Source of the DNA: Flavobacterium sasangense DSM 21067
GTDB lineage: Bacteria > Bacteroidota > Bacteroidia > Flavobacteriales > Flavobacteriaceae
DNA length: 64,000 nucleotides
Reading direction: 5' to 3'
NCBI RefSeq assembly: GCF_000686885.1
Contig: NZ_JMLU01000006.1
Coordinates: forward strand, 1 to 64,000
The position numbers and the translations under genes were made by a program. This document shows, piece by piece, positions 1-8,838 of the stretch. The notes under the pieces are model-generated. The model ran no database searches. It saw only the letters and a program-made list of their open reading frames with translations, and was not told the origin of the DNA. How positions within the stretch are numbered: the stretch's first letter is position 1; each line of letters opens with the position of its first letter.

Positions 1-61
1 CTACTAATTCTTTTTGTGCAACGTCAATTCCCGCTACTTGCTTTACTACTTTTCTCATCAT
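1..61 (-). CDS. IS110-family transposase, N-terminal fragment (cut by window edge)
   Basis: Only the first 20 codons are inside the window. The reverse strand from 61 begins ATG ATG and encodes MMRKVVKQVAGIDVAQKELV. The GIDVAQKEL segment is the first strand of the RuvC-like DEDD domain, with its first catalytic Asp, as found at the start of IS110-family transposases. Either ATG (61 or 58) could be the start. The family recombines DNA through the DEDD domain and a C-terminal serine, guided by a bridge RNA encoded in the element's non-coding end. The rest of the gene lies to the left of the window, so an intact reading frame cannot be confirmed. Confidence 0.8.
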   Translation of the reverse strand, partial: MMRKVVKQVAGIDVAQKELV

Positions 62-89
62 TACTTTTGTTTAAAATTTAATCATAAAG

Positions 90-265
90 TGATGAATCTT
101 CCTCCGTCTTTTCTCCTGATTGGATATTCTGGATATTAAGATTCTCTTAATTCCTTACATTCTGTTCAGACTCTAAAAGATAAAAAGAAATGAGGTAATT
201 TCTTATATTCAATGTGCTTCATAGAGCTATTTGTCATTTAACTTACTCTCATCTCTTTTCACTTT
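90..265 (-). ncRNA. Candidate IS110 bridge RNA region
   Basis: This non-coding stretch lies directly upstream of the transposase, where IS110-group elements encode their bridge RNA. A minus-strand TAAATTTG (280-273) fits the TANNTTTG -7 box, so a transcript could begin near 265, although no TTG box is correctly spaced. Small hairpins are visible: AGAAAT/ATTTCT (186-191 and 198-203, 6-nt loop) and ATTAAG/CTTAAT (135-140 and 146-151, 5-nt loop). The end points are guesses. No covariance model could be run, and AT-rich DNA gives such hairpins by chance. Confidence 0.35.
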
Positions 266-368
266 ATTAATGCAAATTTAAAAATCATAACAACTTATAA
301 ATTAACTTTGCAAACATAGGAGTCATATAAGTTTTTAGAGTGAAAGCTTAAAAATTAAAGAAGTTCAT

Positions 369-1040
369 TTAAGATTGTAGCTTTTTCTTTAGTTGGATGA
401 TTTCTTCTGGATTTGCAGTTTCACTTCCATCCGTAATGGCGGATGAGTGATACCAATTCGCATTTACCATCTCATTTAATTCCGAAATATTAGTCGAACG
501 CAATCCACCACCAGGCATGATTTTGATTCGATTATTGGCTTGAATTACTAATTGTCTTAAAACTTCTTTTCCTTCCATCACATTTGGAAAAGTTCCAGAA
601 GTCAGAATAGTTGAAAATCCGCACGAGATGACATCTTCCAATGCTTTTTCGTAATTCGAAACGGCATCAAAAGCTCTGTGAAACGTACATGGAAATGGTT
701 TTGCTAAATCAACCAAAGCTTTGTTTTGTTCGATATTAATTGTTTTATCATCCTTCAAAACTCCAAAAACAAAGCCGTTGACTCCTAATTTTTTAATGAT
801 TTCGATTTCCGATTTCATTTGTTCAAATTCTGCTTCTGAGAAAACGAAATTTCCTCCTCTTGGGCGAATCATCACATATAAATCAATACTTAGATTTTTG
901 CGAGCTTGTTGAATCGTTTCGATAATTGGAGTTGTACCGCCAACCGACATATCTGCGCATAATTCTACTCTATCGGCTGCTGCTTTTTGAGCTATTAGAG
1001 CAGAATCCAGATTAAAACAAGCGATTTCTAGTTTCTTCAT
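369..1040 (-). CDS. cutC: CutC family protein
   Basis: A 223-residue TIM-barrel protein of the CutC family. Family signatures are clear: AADRVELCADMSVGGTTP near residues 21-38, VMIRPRGGNF near 56-65, TFHRAFD near 119, TSGTFPNVMEG near 148 and MPGGGLRS near 175. The family was named for copper homeostasis, but a direct copper role is poorly supported outside a few species. Here it is the last gene of a minus-strand operon with a hexosaminidase and a glycosylasparaginase, and its ATG overlaps the upstream stop (ATGA, 1040-1037). The context points to glycoconjugate catabolism rather than copper. Family assignment is firm; function is open. Confidence 0.92.
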   Translation of the reverse strand: MKKLEIACFNLDSALIAQKAAADRVELCADMSVGGTTPIIETIQQARKNLSIDLYVMIRPRGGNFVFSEAEFEQMKSEIEIIKKLGVNGFVFGVLKDDKTINIEQNKALVDLAKPFPCTFHRAFDAVSNYEKALEDVISCGFSTILTSGTFPNVMEGKEVLRQLVIQANNRIKIMPGGGLRSTNISELNEMVNANWYHSSAITDGSETANPEEIIQLKKKLQS

Positions 1041-1570
1041 TGTTGAATTTTTACTCTGATTTTCTTAAAATTACCATTTTCATCTTCATTCCATTGATCA
1101 TCACCAATTAAATAATATTGATTTTTATCTTTTACAATTCTATTTTCAAAATCCTTATCATTTGAAACAAAACCCTTTGTCTTTTGAATTTCTTGCCATT
1201 TATCATTTTGAAAAGACCAAACAGAAATAGAATTCCACCAACCTTCATGAGTTCTTGAAAAAATGATAATTTCATTCGCTCCATCAAAATTCAAATCTTC
1301 TATTTTTTTAATAGATACGCCATAACTTTGTCCAAAATCTATTTCAGGAATATTATTTGTGAAACGAATTATCATATCACCATATTCGTTTTGTTGATTA
1401 AAATTCACGAATGCGGTATCTTGAACTTTATCCTTGTTAACATCACCCACAAAGAAACTCTGTTTTTCTTCTGAAGTCTCTTCTAACTTATTAGTTTCAG
1501 TAATACTCTCTTTGGTTTTAGTTTCACAACTAAAAAAAATCAAGCCAAATATTAAAAAGAATAACTTCAT
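1037..1570 (-). CDS. Putative lipoprotein with beta-propeller-like (FG-GAP/VCBS-type) segments
   Basis: A 177-residue protein with a lipoprotein signal peptide: a hydrophobic start followed by the lipobox IFFSC, with Cys at residue 14. A charged linker follows, then segments such as VGDVNKDKVQDTAFVNF (about 42-58) and IEDLNFDGANEIIIFSR (about 90-106). Their D-x-N-x-D-G pattern resembles FG-GAP/VCBS repeats that bind calcium. It lies 3 bp after the glycosylasparaginase and overlaps cutC by 4 bp, so it belongs to the same operon. No specific function is recognised. A surface or periplasmic lipoprotein is the safest description. Confidence 0.7.
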   Translation of the reverse strand: MKLFFLIFGLIFFSCETKTKESITETNKLEETSEEKQSFFVGDVNKDKVQDTAFVNFNQQNEYGDMIIRFTNNIPEIDFGQSYGVSIKKIEDLNFDGANEIIIFSRTHEGWWNSISVWSFQNDKWQEIQKTKGFVSNDKDFENRIVKDKNQYYLIGDDQWNEDENGNFKKIRVKIQQ

Positions 1571-1573
1571 AAA

Positions 1574-2572
1574 CTATTTCAAAAAGTAATTCGCATCGAT
1601 TAATTTATTTCCTGTTGCGTCGTGAACGGCATAATTGAAGCCGCCTTGCACACAATACGAACCATATTCTCCTTTTTTATTCAAGGCAATGAACCCAACT
1701 TGGATATCTTTTAAATTTTTTCCTCGATTTTGTGTCAATTTTACAATTCGCATCACGGCTTCTTCGCACGCTTTTTGTGGTGATTTTCCCTGACGCATTA
1801 ATTCCACTACCAAATGACAGCCTGTAATTCGGATTACTTCTTCTCCATGACCTGTTGCGGTTGCCGCACCAATTTCGTTATCCACATATAAGCCAGCTCC
1901 AATAATTGGTGAATCGCCAACTCTTCCGTGCATTTTGAAAGCCATTCCGCTAGTAGTACAAGCTCCTGATAAATTTCCTTGTGCATCTAAAGCAATCATT
2001 CCGATGGTATCGTGATTTTCGATGTTGGCTTTTGGTAAATATTCACTGGTTTTTAGCCATTCCTTCCATTCTTTTTCGGAAGCTTCTAACAATAAATTTT
2101 CTTTTAGAAATCCTTGCGAGATGGCAAACTGCAAAGCGCCATCACCAACCAACATAACATGAGGCGTTTTTTCCATCACCATTCTTGCAACAGAAATCGG
2201 ATGTTTAATATGCTCCAAACAAGCTACCGAACCAATATTCGAAAATTCGTCCATGATACAAGCGTCTAATGTTACGCGACCATCTCTATCTGGGCGACCG
2301 CCGTAACCTACACTTCTTTCATTTGGATCACCTTCTGGAATTTTTACTCCGGCTTCAACCGCATCTAAAGCGCGACCTTTGTTTTTTAACACTTCCCAAG
2401 CGGCTTCGTTTGCTTGTAAACCGAAATTCCAAGTAGAAAGTACGATAGGTTTATTTACTTTTCCTGAATTGATATCGATTTCAGTTTCCTCAGATTTCCC
2501 ATTGAAAGCCTGAAACGCTACGCCAGCAGTTGCTAATGCGGTTGTCTTTAAAAAATTTCTTCTGTTTGTCAT
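1574..2572 (-). CDS. N(4)-(beta-N-acetylglucosaminyl)-L-asparaginase (glycosylasparaginase)
   Basis: An Ntn-hydrolase of about 332 residues that cleaves the GlcNAc-Asn bond left after N-glycoprotein digestion. The ATG at 2572 is chosen because MTNRRNFLKTT then opens a twin-arginine signal (RRNFLK) with a hydrophobic stretch. An in-frame ATG further upstream would lie inside the hexosaminidase gene. The HDTIGM motif supplies the catalytic Thr (about residue 189), the N-terminal residue of the beta subunit after autocleavage. The start overlaps the hexosaminidase stop as TAATG, which implies translational coupling. Export with hexosaminidase fits stepwise breakdown of glycoproteins. Confidence 0.93.
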   Translation of the reverse strand: MTNRRNFLKTTALATAGVAFQAFNGKSEETEIDINSGKVNKPIVLSTWNFGLQANEAAWEVLKNKGRALDAVEAGVKIPEGDPNERSVGYGGRPDRDGRVTLDACIMDEFSNIGSVACLEHIKHPISVARMVMEKTPHVMLVGDGALQFAISQGFLKENLLLEASEKEWKEWLKTSEYLPKANIENHDTIGMIALDAQGNLSGACTTSGMAFKMHGRVGDSPIIGAGLYVDNEIGAATATGHGEEVIRITGCHLVVELMRQGKSPQKACEEAVMRIVKLTQNRGKNLKDIQVGFIALNKKGEYGSYCVQGGFNYAVHDATGNKLIDANYFLK

Positions 2573-4836
2573 TATTCTACACTTATTTCGTCTACAAATA
2601 ACCAACTGTTGGAACCTGCACCTGGATTTCCATCTGAAATGATTCCGTTGTTTTCTGCAATGACTTTTATAAATTGAACATTTTGCTTGTCGAATTCTAC
2701 CACAATTTTCCCTTTCTTTTCTTTAATTTCATTAGAAGGTACAATTGTAATTGGAATATAATTTTCTCCATCTTTTGAAACTAAAATTCCGATGCTTTTT
2801 GGATAGTAAATCCAACTTCCTTCAGATGAAAGGGTGTTGATACTTATTTTTGAAATCATTTCTGTTTTTCCTAAATCGATAGTGGCATTCATATCTTTTC
2901 CCCAGAAACCTAACCAATCTCTTCCGAATTTAGAAGTGTTTCCTTTCATTCCATCTACCAAAGTAAAACTTCCACCGATTCCATAATTTTCATGTGGTTG
3001 GTGCACTAATTCAATCTTTTTACCCGTTGATTTAGTGATGAAAAATGGTTGTTCGATAGTGGCACTTTTTGCTTTTCCGTTTTCGAAATAAGCAGCTTTT
3101 ATGGATTGGTTTTTAGCAACTAGTATTGGTTTTTCATAAGAAATCGAATTCGCATTTGGTTCTGAACCATCGGTTGTGTATTTGATTCCGTTTGGATTTG
3201 CTGATTTTAATTCGAATGCTACTCCGTTTTTGGCAGGTTGTACTTTGGAAGTTACTTCAAAAATGGCTTTGCTGTAGTTGATTCCTTTTTTCTCATAGAT
3301 TTCGAAATGTGAAATCAATCTTTTTTCGAATTCTTTGTATTCTTTCGGATTAGATGTTCCCCAAACCACTTCGGAAAGCGCTGCTATTCTTGGGAAAATC
3401 ATATATTCGGCATGTTCAGGCGTATTGATATATTCCGTCCAAAGATTGGCTTGAGCGCCTAAAATATACTTCGATTCTTCTGCTGAAAGTTCTTTTGGAA
3501 TTGGATTGAAAGAATACACTTTTTCCACATTGGTATAACCGCCAAAAGCAATCGGTTCATTTTTAGGTTCGCCTTGGTAATGGTCGAAATAACAATGTGA
3601 ACCTGGTGACATGACTACGAAATGTTTTTGTTTAGCAGCTGCAATTCCGCCTTCGGTGCCACGCCAACTCATTACTGCTGCGTTTGGCGCTAATCCACCT
3701 TCTAAAATTTCGTCCCAACCGATGATTTTTCGCCCTTTACTGTTGACAAATTTTTCGATTCTTTGGATGAAATAGCTTTGTAATTCGTGTTCGTCTTTTA
3801 ATTTTTCATCTTTGATTCTCTTTTGACAATGCGGACAACTTTTCCAACGCACTTTTGGAGATTCATCGCCACCGATGTGAATATATTCAGAAGGAAATAA
3901 TGCCATAACTTCTGTCAAAATATTTTCTAAAAAAGTAAAGGTTTCGTCTTTTGGACAAAAAACATCTTCTAAAACGCCCCAAGTTTTTCCCACTTCAAAT
4001 GGTCCATCGGTACAAGAAAATTCAGGGTACGATGCTAAAGCTGCTAAAGCATGACCAGGCATTTCAATTTCAGGAATAATGGTGATGTGGCGTTCTTTTG
4101 CGTAAGCTACGATTTCTTTGATTTCTTCTTGCGTGTAAAATCCGCCATAGCGAATGTTATCAAACGTTTGGTCGGTGTAATGTCCAATCATAGAGCCATT
4201 TCGCCAAGCTCCGACTTCCGTTAATTTGGGATATTTTTTAATTTCGATGCGCCAACCTTGATCATCGGTTAAATGCCAATGAAAGGTATTCATTTTGTAC
4301 ATCGCTAAATAATCAATGTATTTTTTGATGAATTCCTTTGGAAAAAAATGACGACAAATGTCGAGATGCATGCCGCGCCAATTGTATTTTGCATAATCTT
4401 GAAGTTGTAGGCAAGGAATTTTAATAATTTGATTTTTTTCTAAAGGTATTATTTGTAAAAGACTTTGGATAGCATAAAAAATTCCTTCTGAACTATTTGC
4501 GTTTATTTTGATTTGATTTTCATCTATTTTAATTTCATATTGACTTTTAATTCTTGTAGAGATTGTATCAATGTATCTTAAATTTAAAATAATCTTAGAT
4601 ACTGCTTGTGACTTATTTTTGGACTGTATTTTTAGTCCGGTTTGATTTAGAATAGAATTTTGTAAATATTCAATATCAAAACTATCAATTACATTCGATT
4701 CAATTTCTGTATTTTTTGATAGTTTGAAATAATTATTTTTAATTTTTAAAAATTCAGGTTTTGGAATAATTGAAATGGATTCTTGTCCAAAAGTCCAACC
4801 AAATATGAGAAGAAGAAAATAAAATAATTTTTTCAT
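2572..4836 (-). CDS. Beta-N-acetylhexosaminidase, GH20
   Basis: A secreted enzyme of about 754 residues that releases terminal GlcNAc/GalNAc. The ATG at 4836 begins a signal peptide (MKKLFYFLLLIFGWTFGQ). An upstream in-frame ATG at 4899 is rejected because its first codons run through the hppA terminator. Domains in order are a GH20b-like N-terminal domain, the GH20 catalytic barrel with HIGGDE (catalytic Asp324-Glu325) and WGVLEDVF, a chitobiase-type C-terminal segment (GIKYTTDGSEPN) and a terminal F5/8-type carbohydrate-binding domain. It heads the hexosaminidase / glycosylasparaginase / lipoprotein / cutC operon. Confidence 0.94.
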   Translation of the reverse strand: MKKLFYFLLLIFGWTFGQESISIIPKPEFLKIKNNYFKLSKNTEIESNVIDSFDIEYLQNSILNQTGLKIQSKNKSQAVSKIILNLRYIDTISTRIKSQYEIKIDENQIKINANSSEGIFYAIQSLLQIIPLEKNQIIKIPCLQLQDYAKYNWRGMHLDICRHFFPKEFIKKYIDYLAMYKMNTFHWHLTDDQGWRIEIKKYPKLTEVGAWRNGSMIGHYTDQTFDNIRYGGFYTQEEIKEIVAYAKERHITIIPEIEMPGHALAALASYPEFSCTDGPFEVGKTWGVLEDVFCPKDETFTFLENILTEVMALFPSEYIHIGGDESPKVRWKSCPHCQKRIKDEKLKDEHELQSYFIQRIEKFVNSKGRKIIGWDEILEGGLAPNAAVMSWRGTEGGIAAAKQKHFVVMSPGSHCYFDHYQGEPKNEPIAFGGYTNVEKVYSFNPIPKELSAEESKYILGAQANLWTEYINTPEHAEYMIFPRIAALSEVVWGTSNPKEYKEFEKRLISHFEIYEKKGINYSKAIFEVTSKVQPAKNGVAFELKSANPNGIKYTTDGSEPNANSISYEKPILVAKNQSIKAAYFENGKAKSATIEQPFFITKSTGKKIELVHQPHENYGIGGSFTLVDGMKGNTSKFGRDWLGFWGKDMNATIDLGKTEMISKISINTLSSEGSWIYYPKSIGILVSKDGENYIPITIVPSNEIKEKKGKIVVEFDKQNVQFIKVIAENNGIISDGNPGAGSNSWLFVDEISVE

Positions 4837-4870
4837 TTGAGTTGTGTTTGTTTGGCTAAAATTAAATAAA

Positions 4871-4896
4871 AAAACCGCACATTGCTGTACGGTTTT
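4871..4896 (-). terminator. Rho-independent terminator of hppA
   Basis: On the minus strand AAAACCG (4896-4890) and CGGTTTT (4877-4871) form a stem, with one mismatch beyond it and further pairing inside. A run of seven T follows. It lies 22 bp after the hppA stop codon and separates hppA from the hexosaminidase gene. Confidence 0.75.
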
Positions 4897-4917
4897 CATT
4901 ATTTGTGTTGAAAAAGA

Positions 4918-7500
4918 TTATTTTCCTAGTTCAGCAATTTTTGCTTCTACTTCTAAATCGTCTCCTTCGAAAACTTTTTCTTCAGTAGTTTCTTTACCAT
5001 CTACTTTTTTTGTAATGGTAACCGTTGCTTTTACTTTTCCGTTAGCTTCTTTTTCTTTCTTAACTTTAATATCAACAATTTCTTGATGTTTGTCATGGTT
5101 ACAACTTGCACTATGAACATGTCCTTCATCTCCAATGAATTTTCCATTTTCATCATACATAGCCATACATTTTTCTTTACATTCTTTAGAACATCCATTT
5201 GCTTCACACATTTTTGCGCACTCGTCTTTTGTCATATCTGCACATTTAGACATATCGCATTTTCCTTTATCGCAACACATCATTTCTGTTTTAGCACAAC
5301 AAGCACCTTTTTCAGTTGTAGCACCGTGACCTCCTAAGATTGGAGCGATTACTAAACCAATTAAACATGTTAATTTGATTAAGATATTCATTGATGGTCC
5401 AGAAGTATCTTTAAATGGATCTCCAACTGTATCTCCAGTTACCGCTGCTTTGTGCGCATCAGAACCTTTGTATGTCATTTCTCCGTTGATTTCAACTCCA
5501 GCTTCGAAAGATTTTTTAGCGTTATCCCAAGCTCCACCAGCATTGTTTTGGAACACTGCCCAAAGCACACCTGAAACGGTAACTCCAGCCATATAACCAC
5601 CTAACATTTCAGCGATTAATTGGTTGTTATCTGCGTAAACTAATTTTCCTAATAATACGATTGCAATAGGGAAACCAATCGTTAAAATTCCTGGCAACAT
5701 CATTTCGCGTAAAGCGGCTTTTGTAGAAATTTCAACACATTTTCCATATTCTGGTTTACCCGTTCCTTCCATAATTCCTGGAATTTCTTTGAACTGACGA
5801 CGTACTTCGTATACCATATCCATTGCAGCTTTACCAACAGAGTTCATTGCTAATGCAGAGAAAACCACAGGAATCATACCTCCAACGAATAACATTGCTA
5901 ATACAGGAGCTTTGAAAATATTAATTCCATCAATTCCCGTGAAAGTAACATAAGCAGCAAATAAAGCTAATGAAGTTAATGCAGCAGAAGCGATTGCGAA
6001 ACCTTTACCTGTTGCAGCCGTCGTGTTACCCACTGAGTCTAAAATATCTGTACGAGTACGAACTTCTTTTGGTAATTCACTCATTTCAGCGATTCCACCT
6101 GCGTTATCAGAGATTGGCCCAAACGCGTCGATTGCTAATTGCATTGCAGTTGTAGCCATCATTGCAGAAGCGGCTAAAGCAACACCGTAAAATCCTGCTA
6201 AAGCATAAGTTGACCAAATAGCTGCTCCAAATAATAATACCGTTGGGAAAGTTGAAATCATACCCGTTGCTAAACCAGCGATTACGTTAGTTCCTGCTCC
6301 AGTAGAAGATTTTTGTACAATTGCCAATACTGGCTTTGTACCTAATCCTGTATAATATTCTGTAACTGATGAAATAGCTCCACCAACAAATAAACCGATT
6401 AAAGTAGCGTAGAAAACACGCATTGCTGAAATTTCTTGTGCTCCTTCACCGAAGAATTCCATTGTCATTACTTCAGGAAGCATGAATTTTACTAAGAAGA
6501 AACAAGAAACCGCAGTTAAAACGATTGAAACCCAGTTTCCTATATTTAGTGCTTTTTGCACTTGAGCTTCTTTAGCATCGTCACTTGAAATTTTCACTAA
6601 CATGGTTCCAATGATAGAGAATAAAATTCCGAAACCTGCGATTGCCATTGGTAATAAAATTGGTCCAATTCCGCCAAAAGCGTCATCGATTTTACCACCC
6701 ATATCTTTAATTACATAATTTCCTAAAACCATTGCCGCTAAAACAGTTGCTACATATGAACCGAATAAATCGGCACCCATACCCGCTACGTCTCCAACGT
6801 TATCACCTACGTTATCAGCAATTGTAGCAGGATTACGTGGATCATCTTCTGGAATACCAGCTTCTACTTTTCCTACTAAGTCTGCACCTACATCGGCAGC
6901 TTTGGTGTAAATTCCACCTCCTACACGTGCGAATAATGCGATTGATTCAGCACCTAATGAAAATCCAGCTAATGTTTCTAAAACAACTGTCATTCCGTCT
7001 GTATCTGTCCAAACGCCATCCATGAACATATGGAAAAACAATATAAAGAAACCTGTTAATCCTAAAACAGCTAAACCAGCTACCCCTAATCCCATTACCG
7101 TTCCACCACCAAAAGACACTTTTAATGCTTGTGGTAAACTTGTACGAGCGGCTTGCGTTGTTCTAACGTTTGTTTTTGTGGCGATTTTCATCCCCATATT
7201 TCCAGCTAAAGCAGAAAAAATAGCTCCAAAAATGAAAGCTACAACTATTAATAAATGCGTTTTAACTCCAGGTATAAAAGTAATTCCAGCCAAAACAACA
7301 CTTGCAATAAGAACAAATATCGCCAATAATCGATATTCTGCTTTTAAAAATGCTAAGGCTCCTTCGTAGATGTAATCTGAAATTTCTTTCATTTTACCAT
7401 CTCCGGCATCTTGTTTAAGAACCCAAGCGCGTTTGGCTGCCATAAATGCCAATCCTAATAGTGCCATGACTATAGGAACATAGATCATCATTGATTCCAT
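4918..7500 (-). CDS. hppA: K+-dependent membrane-bound ion-pumping pyrophosphatase with Cys-rich C-terminal tail
   Basis: An 860-residue polytopic protein that couples PPi hydrolysis to H+ or Na+ export. The substrate site is intact ([20 protein letters not shown], then [19 protein letters not shown]). [10 protein letters not shown] at about residue 489 has Ala and Gly where K+-independent enzymes carry Lys and Thr, so it should be K+-dependent. The pumped ion cannot be decided by eye. The canonical protein ends near residue 725. It is followed by about 130 residues with 12 cysteines (CC, CC, then spaced single Cys), [12 protein letters not shown] and a Lys/Glu/Val-rich end. This tail is absent from well-studied members and could bind metal. 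A soluble pyrophosphatase lies upstream on the same strand but behind its own terminator. Confidence 0.95.
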   Translation of the reverse strand: MESMMIYVPIVMALLGLAFMAAKRAWVLKQDAGDGKMKEISDYIYEGALAFLKAEYRLLAIFVLIASVVLAGITFIPGVKTHLLIVVAFIFGAIFSALAGNMGMKIATKTNVRTTQAARTSLPQALKVSFGGGTVMGLGVAGLAVLGLTGFFILFFHMFMDGVWTDTDGMTVVLETLAGFSLGAESIALFARVGGGIYTKAADVGADLVGKVEAGIPEDDPRNPATIADNVGDNVGDVAGMGADLFGSYVATVLAAMVLGNYVIKDMGGKIDDAFGGIGPILLPMAIAGFGILFSIIGTMLVKISSDDAKEAQVQKALNIGNWVSIVLTAVSCFFLVKFMLPEVMTMEFFGEGAQEISAMRVFYATLIGLFVGGAISSVTEYYTGLGTKPVLAIVQKSSTGAGTNVIAGLATGMISTFPTVLLFGAAIWSTYALAGFYGVALAASAMMATTAMQLAIDAFGPISDNAGGIAEMSELPKEVRTRTDILDSVGNTTAATGKGFAIASAALTSLALFAAYVTFTGIDGINIFKAPVLAMLFVGGMIPVVFSALAMNSVGKAAMDMVYEVRRQFKEIPGIMEGTGKPEYGKCVEISTKAALREMMLPGILTIGFPIAIVLLGKLVYADNNQLIAEMLGGYMAGVTVSGVLWAVFQNNAGGAWDNAKKSFEAGVEINGEMTYKGSDAHKAAVTGDTVGDPFKDTSGPSMNILIKLTCLIGLVIAPILGGHGATTEKGACCAKTEMMCCDKGKCDMSKCADMTKDECAKMCEANGCSKECKEKCMAMYDENGKFIGDEGHVHSASCNHDKHQEIVDIKVKKEKEANGKVKATVTITKKVDGKETTEEKVFEGDDLEVEAKIAELGK

Positions 7501-7560
7501 AAAATATAATTTAGATTTTGTTAGTTTATTTTATGGTAATATTAAGAAAATAAAACAAAA

Positions 7561-7590
7561 AAGGCAATATTTTTATCAAAATACTGCCTT
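7561..7590 (-). terminator. Rho-independent terminator of ppa
   Basis: Minus strand AAGGCAGTATTTT (7590-7578) pairs with AAAATATTGCCTT (7573-7561), one mismatch, 4-nt loop, then TTTTTGTTTT. It separates ppa from hppA, so the two pyrophosphatase genes are probably independent transcripts. Confidence 0.8.
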
Positions 7591-7610
7591 TCTATTTAAA
7601 ATTTAATTGA

Positions 7611-8141
7611 TTATTTAATACTAAACAATCCTTCAGGTTTATTTTCAAGTTCGTTGAAACGGTTTGTACATTTCACAAGAATCTCTTTTGCTTCATTTAC
7701 ATCTCCCCATCCTTCAACATCAACTTTTTTGTTTTCTAAGTCTTTGTACACTTGGAAGAAGTGTTCGATTTCTTTAATTAAGTGAGGATTTACATCACTC
7801 AAATCGTTTAATTTGTTCCAAATTGGGTCAGAAACGGGCACACAAATTACTTTTTCATCTGGACCTTTATCATCTGCCATGTGGAAAACACCGATTGGTT
7901 TTACTTCCATCACACAACCTGGGAATGTCGGCTCGTTTACTAAAACTAAAACATCTAATGGGTCTCCATCTAATGCTAACGTTTCTGGAATAAATCCGTA
8001 ATCTGCTGGATACATCATTGACGAAAATAACATTCTGTCAAAACGCATTCTTTTTAATTCAAAATCGTACTCGTATTTGTTTCTACTTCCTCTAGGAATC
8101 TCAATCAATACATCAAATGTAGTAATTTTATCTGCTGTCAT
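7611..8141 (-). CDS. ppa: Inorganic pyrophosphatase, family I
   Basis: A 176-residue soluble enzyme that hydrolyses PPi to phosphate and keeps biosynthetic reactions irreversible. The family I signature is present as D58-G-D60-P-L-D63 with the Mg2+-binding aspartates. Other landmarks are IEIPRGSRNKYEY (residues 13-25) and YPADYGFIP (44-52). Length is normal for bacterial hexameric enzymes. It has its own promoter and terminator. The cell therefore encodes cytosolic and membrane pyrophosphatases side by side. Confidence 0.97.
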   Translation of the reverse strand: MTADKITTFDVLIEIPRGSRNKYEYDFELKRMRFDRMLFSSMMYPADYGFIPETLALDGDPLDVLVLVNEPTFPGCVMEVKPIGVFHMADDKGPDEKVICVPVSDPIWNKLNDLSDVNPHLIKEIEHFFQVYKDLENKKVDVEGWGDVNEAKEILVKCTNRFNELENKPEGLFSIK

Positions 8142-8165
8142 TTTTCTTATATTTTAAAGCGGGTG

Positions 8166-8196
8166 CAAAGTTACCACTATAAAACATTAGAAACAA
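8166..8196 (-). promoter_or_regulatory. Promoter of ppa (TTG-N20-TAACTTTG)
   Basis: On the minus strand TTG (8196-8194), 20 nt, then TAACTTTG (8173-8166). This matches the Bacteroidetes -33/-7 consensus TTG and TANNTTTG. Transcription should start about 20 nt before the ppa ATG. Confidence 0.75.
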
Positions 8197-8233
8197 AAGA
8201 GTTTTGCAAAAAAAGTATAGATTTTACAAAGAT

Positions 8234-8836
8234 TTAATATGTGATTTTTCTACCTCTTTTTTCAAGATAATAATGCCACAAAAAATAGGTTGCTACCGAA
8301 CGATAAGGTTTCCATTTTTGAGCATAACTTTCCATTTCTTCTTTCGTATGAATATCTAAAAGCTCTTTCATGGTATTTACAACAGCAATATCACCAAGTG
8401 GAATAATATCAAGCGAATTCAGGCAAAACATCAGGTAAATATCAATTGTCCAATTACCGATACCTTTGATTTTAATGAGTTCTTTACGAACCACATCAGC
8501 ATCTTTGAAAGCCAAACTTTCCAAATCCAATTCTTTTGACAAAACGGCTTCAGCAAGCGCTTTTATGTATTTTGTTTTTTGACGACTTACGCCACAAACA
8601 CGAAAATCTTCATCTGAAAAAACAACAACTTTTTCAGGTATAAAATTAGGAATAGCTGTTTTTAATTTATTAAAAGTAGCTTTCGCGGAATCAACGGAAA
8701 CTTGTTGTTCTAAAATCAATAAAAGTAAGGTTTGAAAACCTTGAGGTCTTTTTGGTTGAATTGGAAAACCGAATTGTTGGCTTATTTTTTCAAAAATAGC
8801 ATCTTGCTTAAGTAAATATGCTATGGCATTTTCCAT
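8234..8836 (-). CDS. DNA-3-methyladenine glycosylase II (AlkA-like, HhH-GPD)
   Basis: A 200-residue base-excision repair enzyme that removes alkylated bases. The helix-hairpin-helix IKIKGIGNWTIDIYLMF (about 121-137) is followed by LGDIAV, whose Asp149 is the expected catalytic residue of the HhH-GPD fold. EQQVSVDSA (43-51) is the usual Q-rich entry motif. It lacks the N-terminal TBP-like domain of E. coli AlkA and so is a compact form. It lies 2 bp downstream of the DUF5686 gene on the minus strand and is probably cotranscribed. Exact substrate range cannot be read from sequence. Confidence 0.9.
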   Translation of the reverse strand: MENAIAYLLKQDAIFEKISQQFGFPIQPKRPQGFQTLLLLILEQQVSVDSAKATFNKLKTAIPNFIPEKVVVFSDEDFRVCGVSRQKTKYIKALAEAVLSKELDLESLAFKDADVVRKELIKIKGIGNWTIDIYLMFCLNSLDIIPLGDIAVVNTMKELLDIHTKEEMESYAQKWKPYRSVATYFLWHYYLEKRGRKITY

Positions 8837-8838
8837 TT

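Larger units (their letters stand above)
1..343 (-). mobile_element. Left (upstream) end of an IS110-family insertion sequence
   Basis: The transposase start at 61 is preceded on the minus strand by about 300 bp with no open frame, ending at the cutC stop codon (369). IS110-group elements carry a non-coding left end of this size and lack clear terminal inverted repeats. The outer boundary is inferred: a 9-nt segment ACTCTAAAA (minus strand, 342-334) is matched by its complement TTTTAGAGT (minus strand, 178-170), as expected if a donor guide pairs with the element end. The boundary could be wrong by tens of bases. Confidence 0.5.

Noticed and set aside
2573-2605. Upstream in-frame start for the glycosylasparaginase
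   Set aside because: It lies within the hexosaminidase coding end and would bury the twin-arginine signal peptide behind 11 extra residues.
4918-7500. Several open frames of 60-115 codons on the plus strand opposite hppA
   Set aside because: They are antisense shadows of a well-conserved gene, with low-complexity His/Leu/Phe-rich products and no starts or signals of their own.
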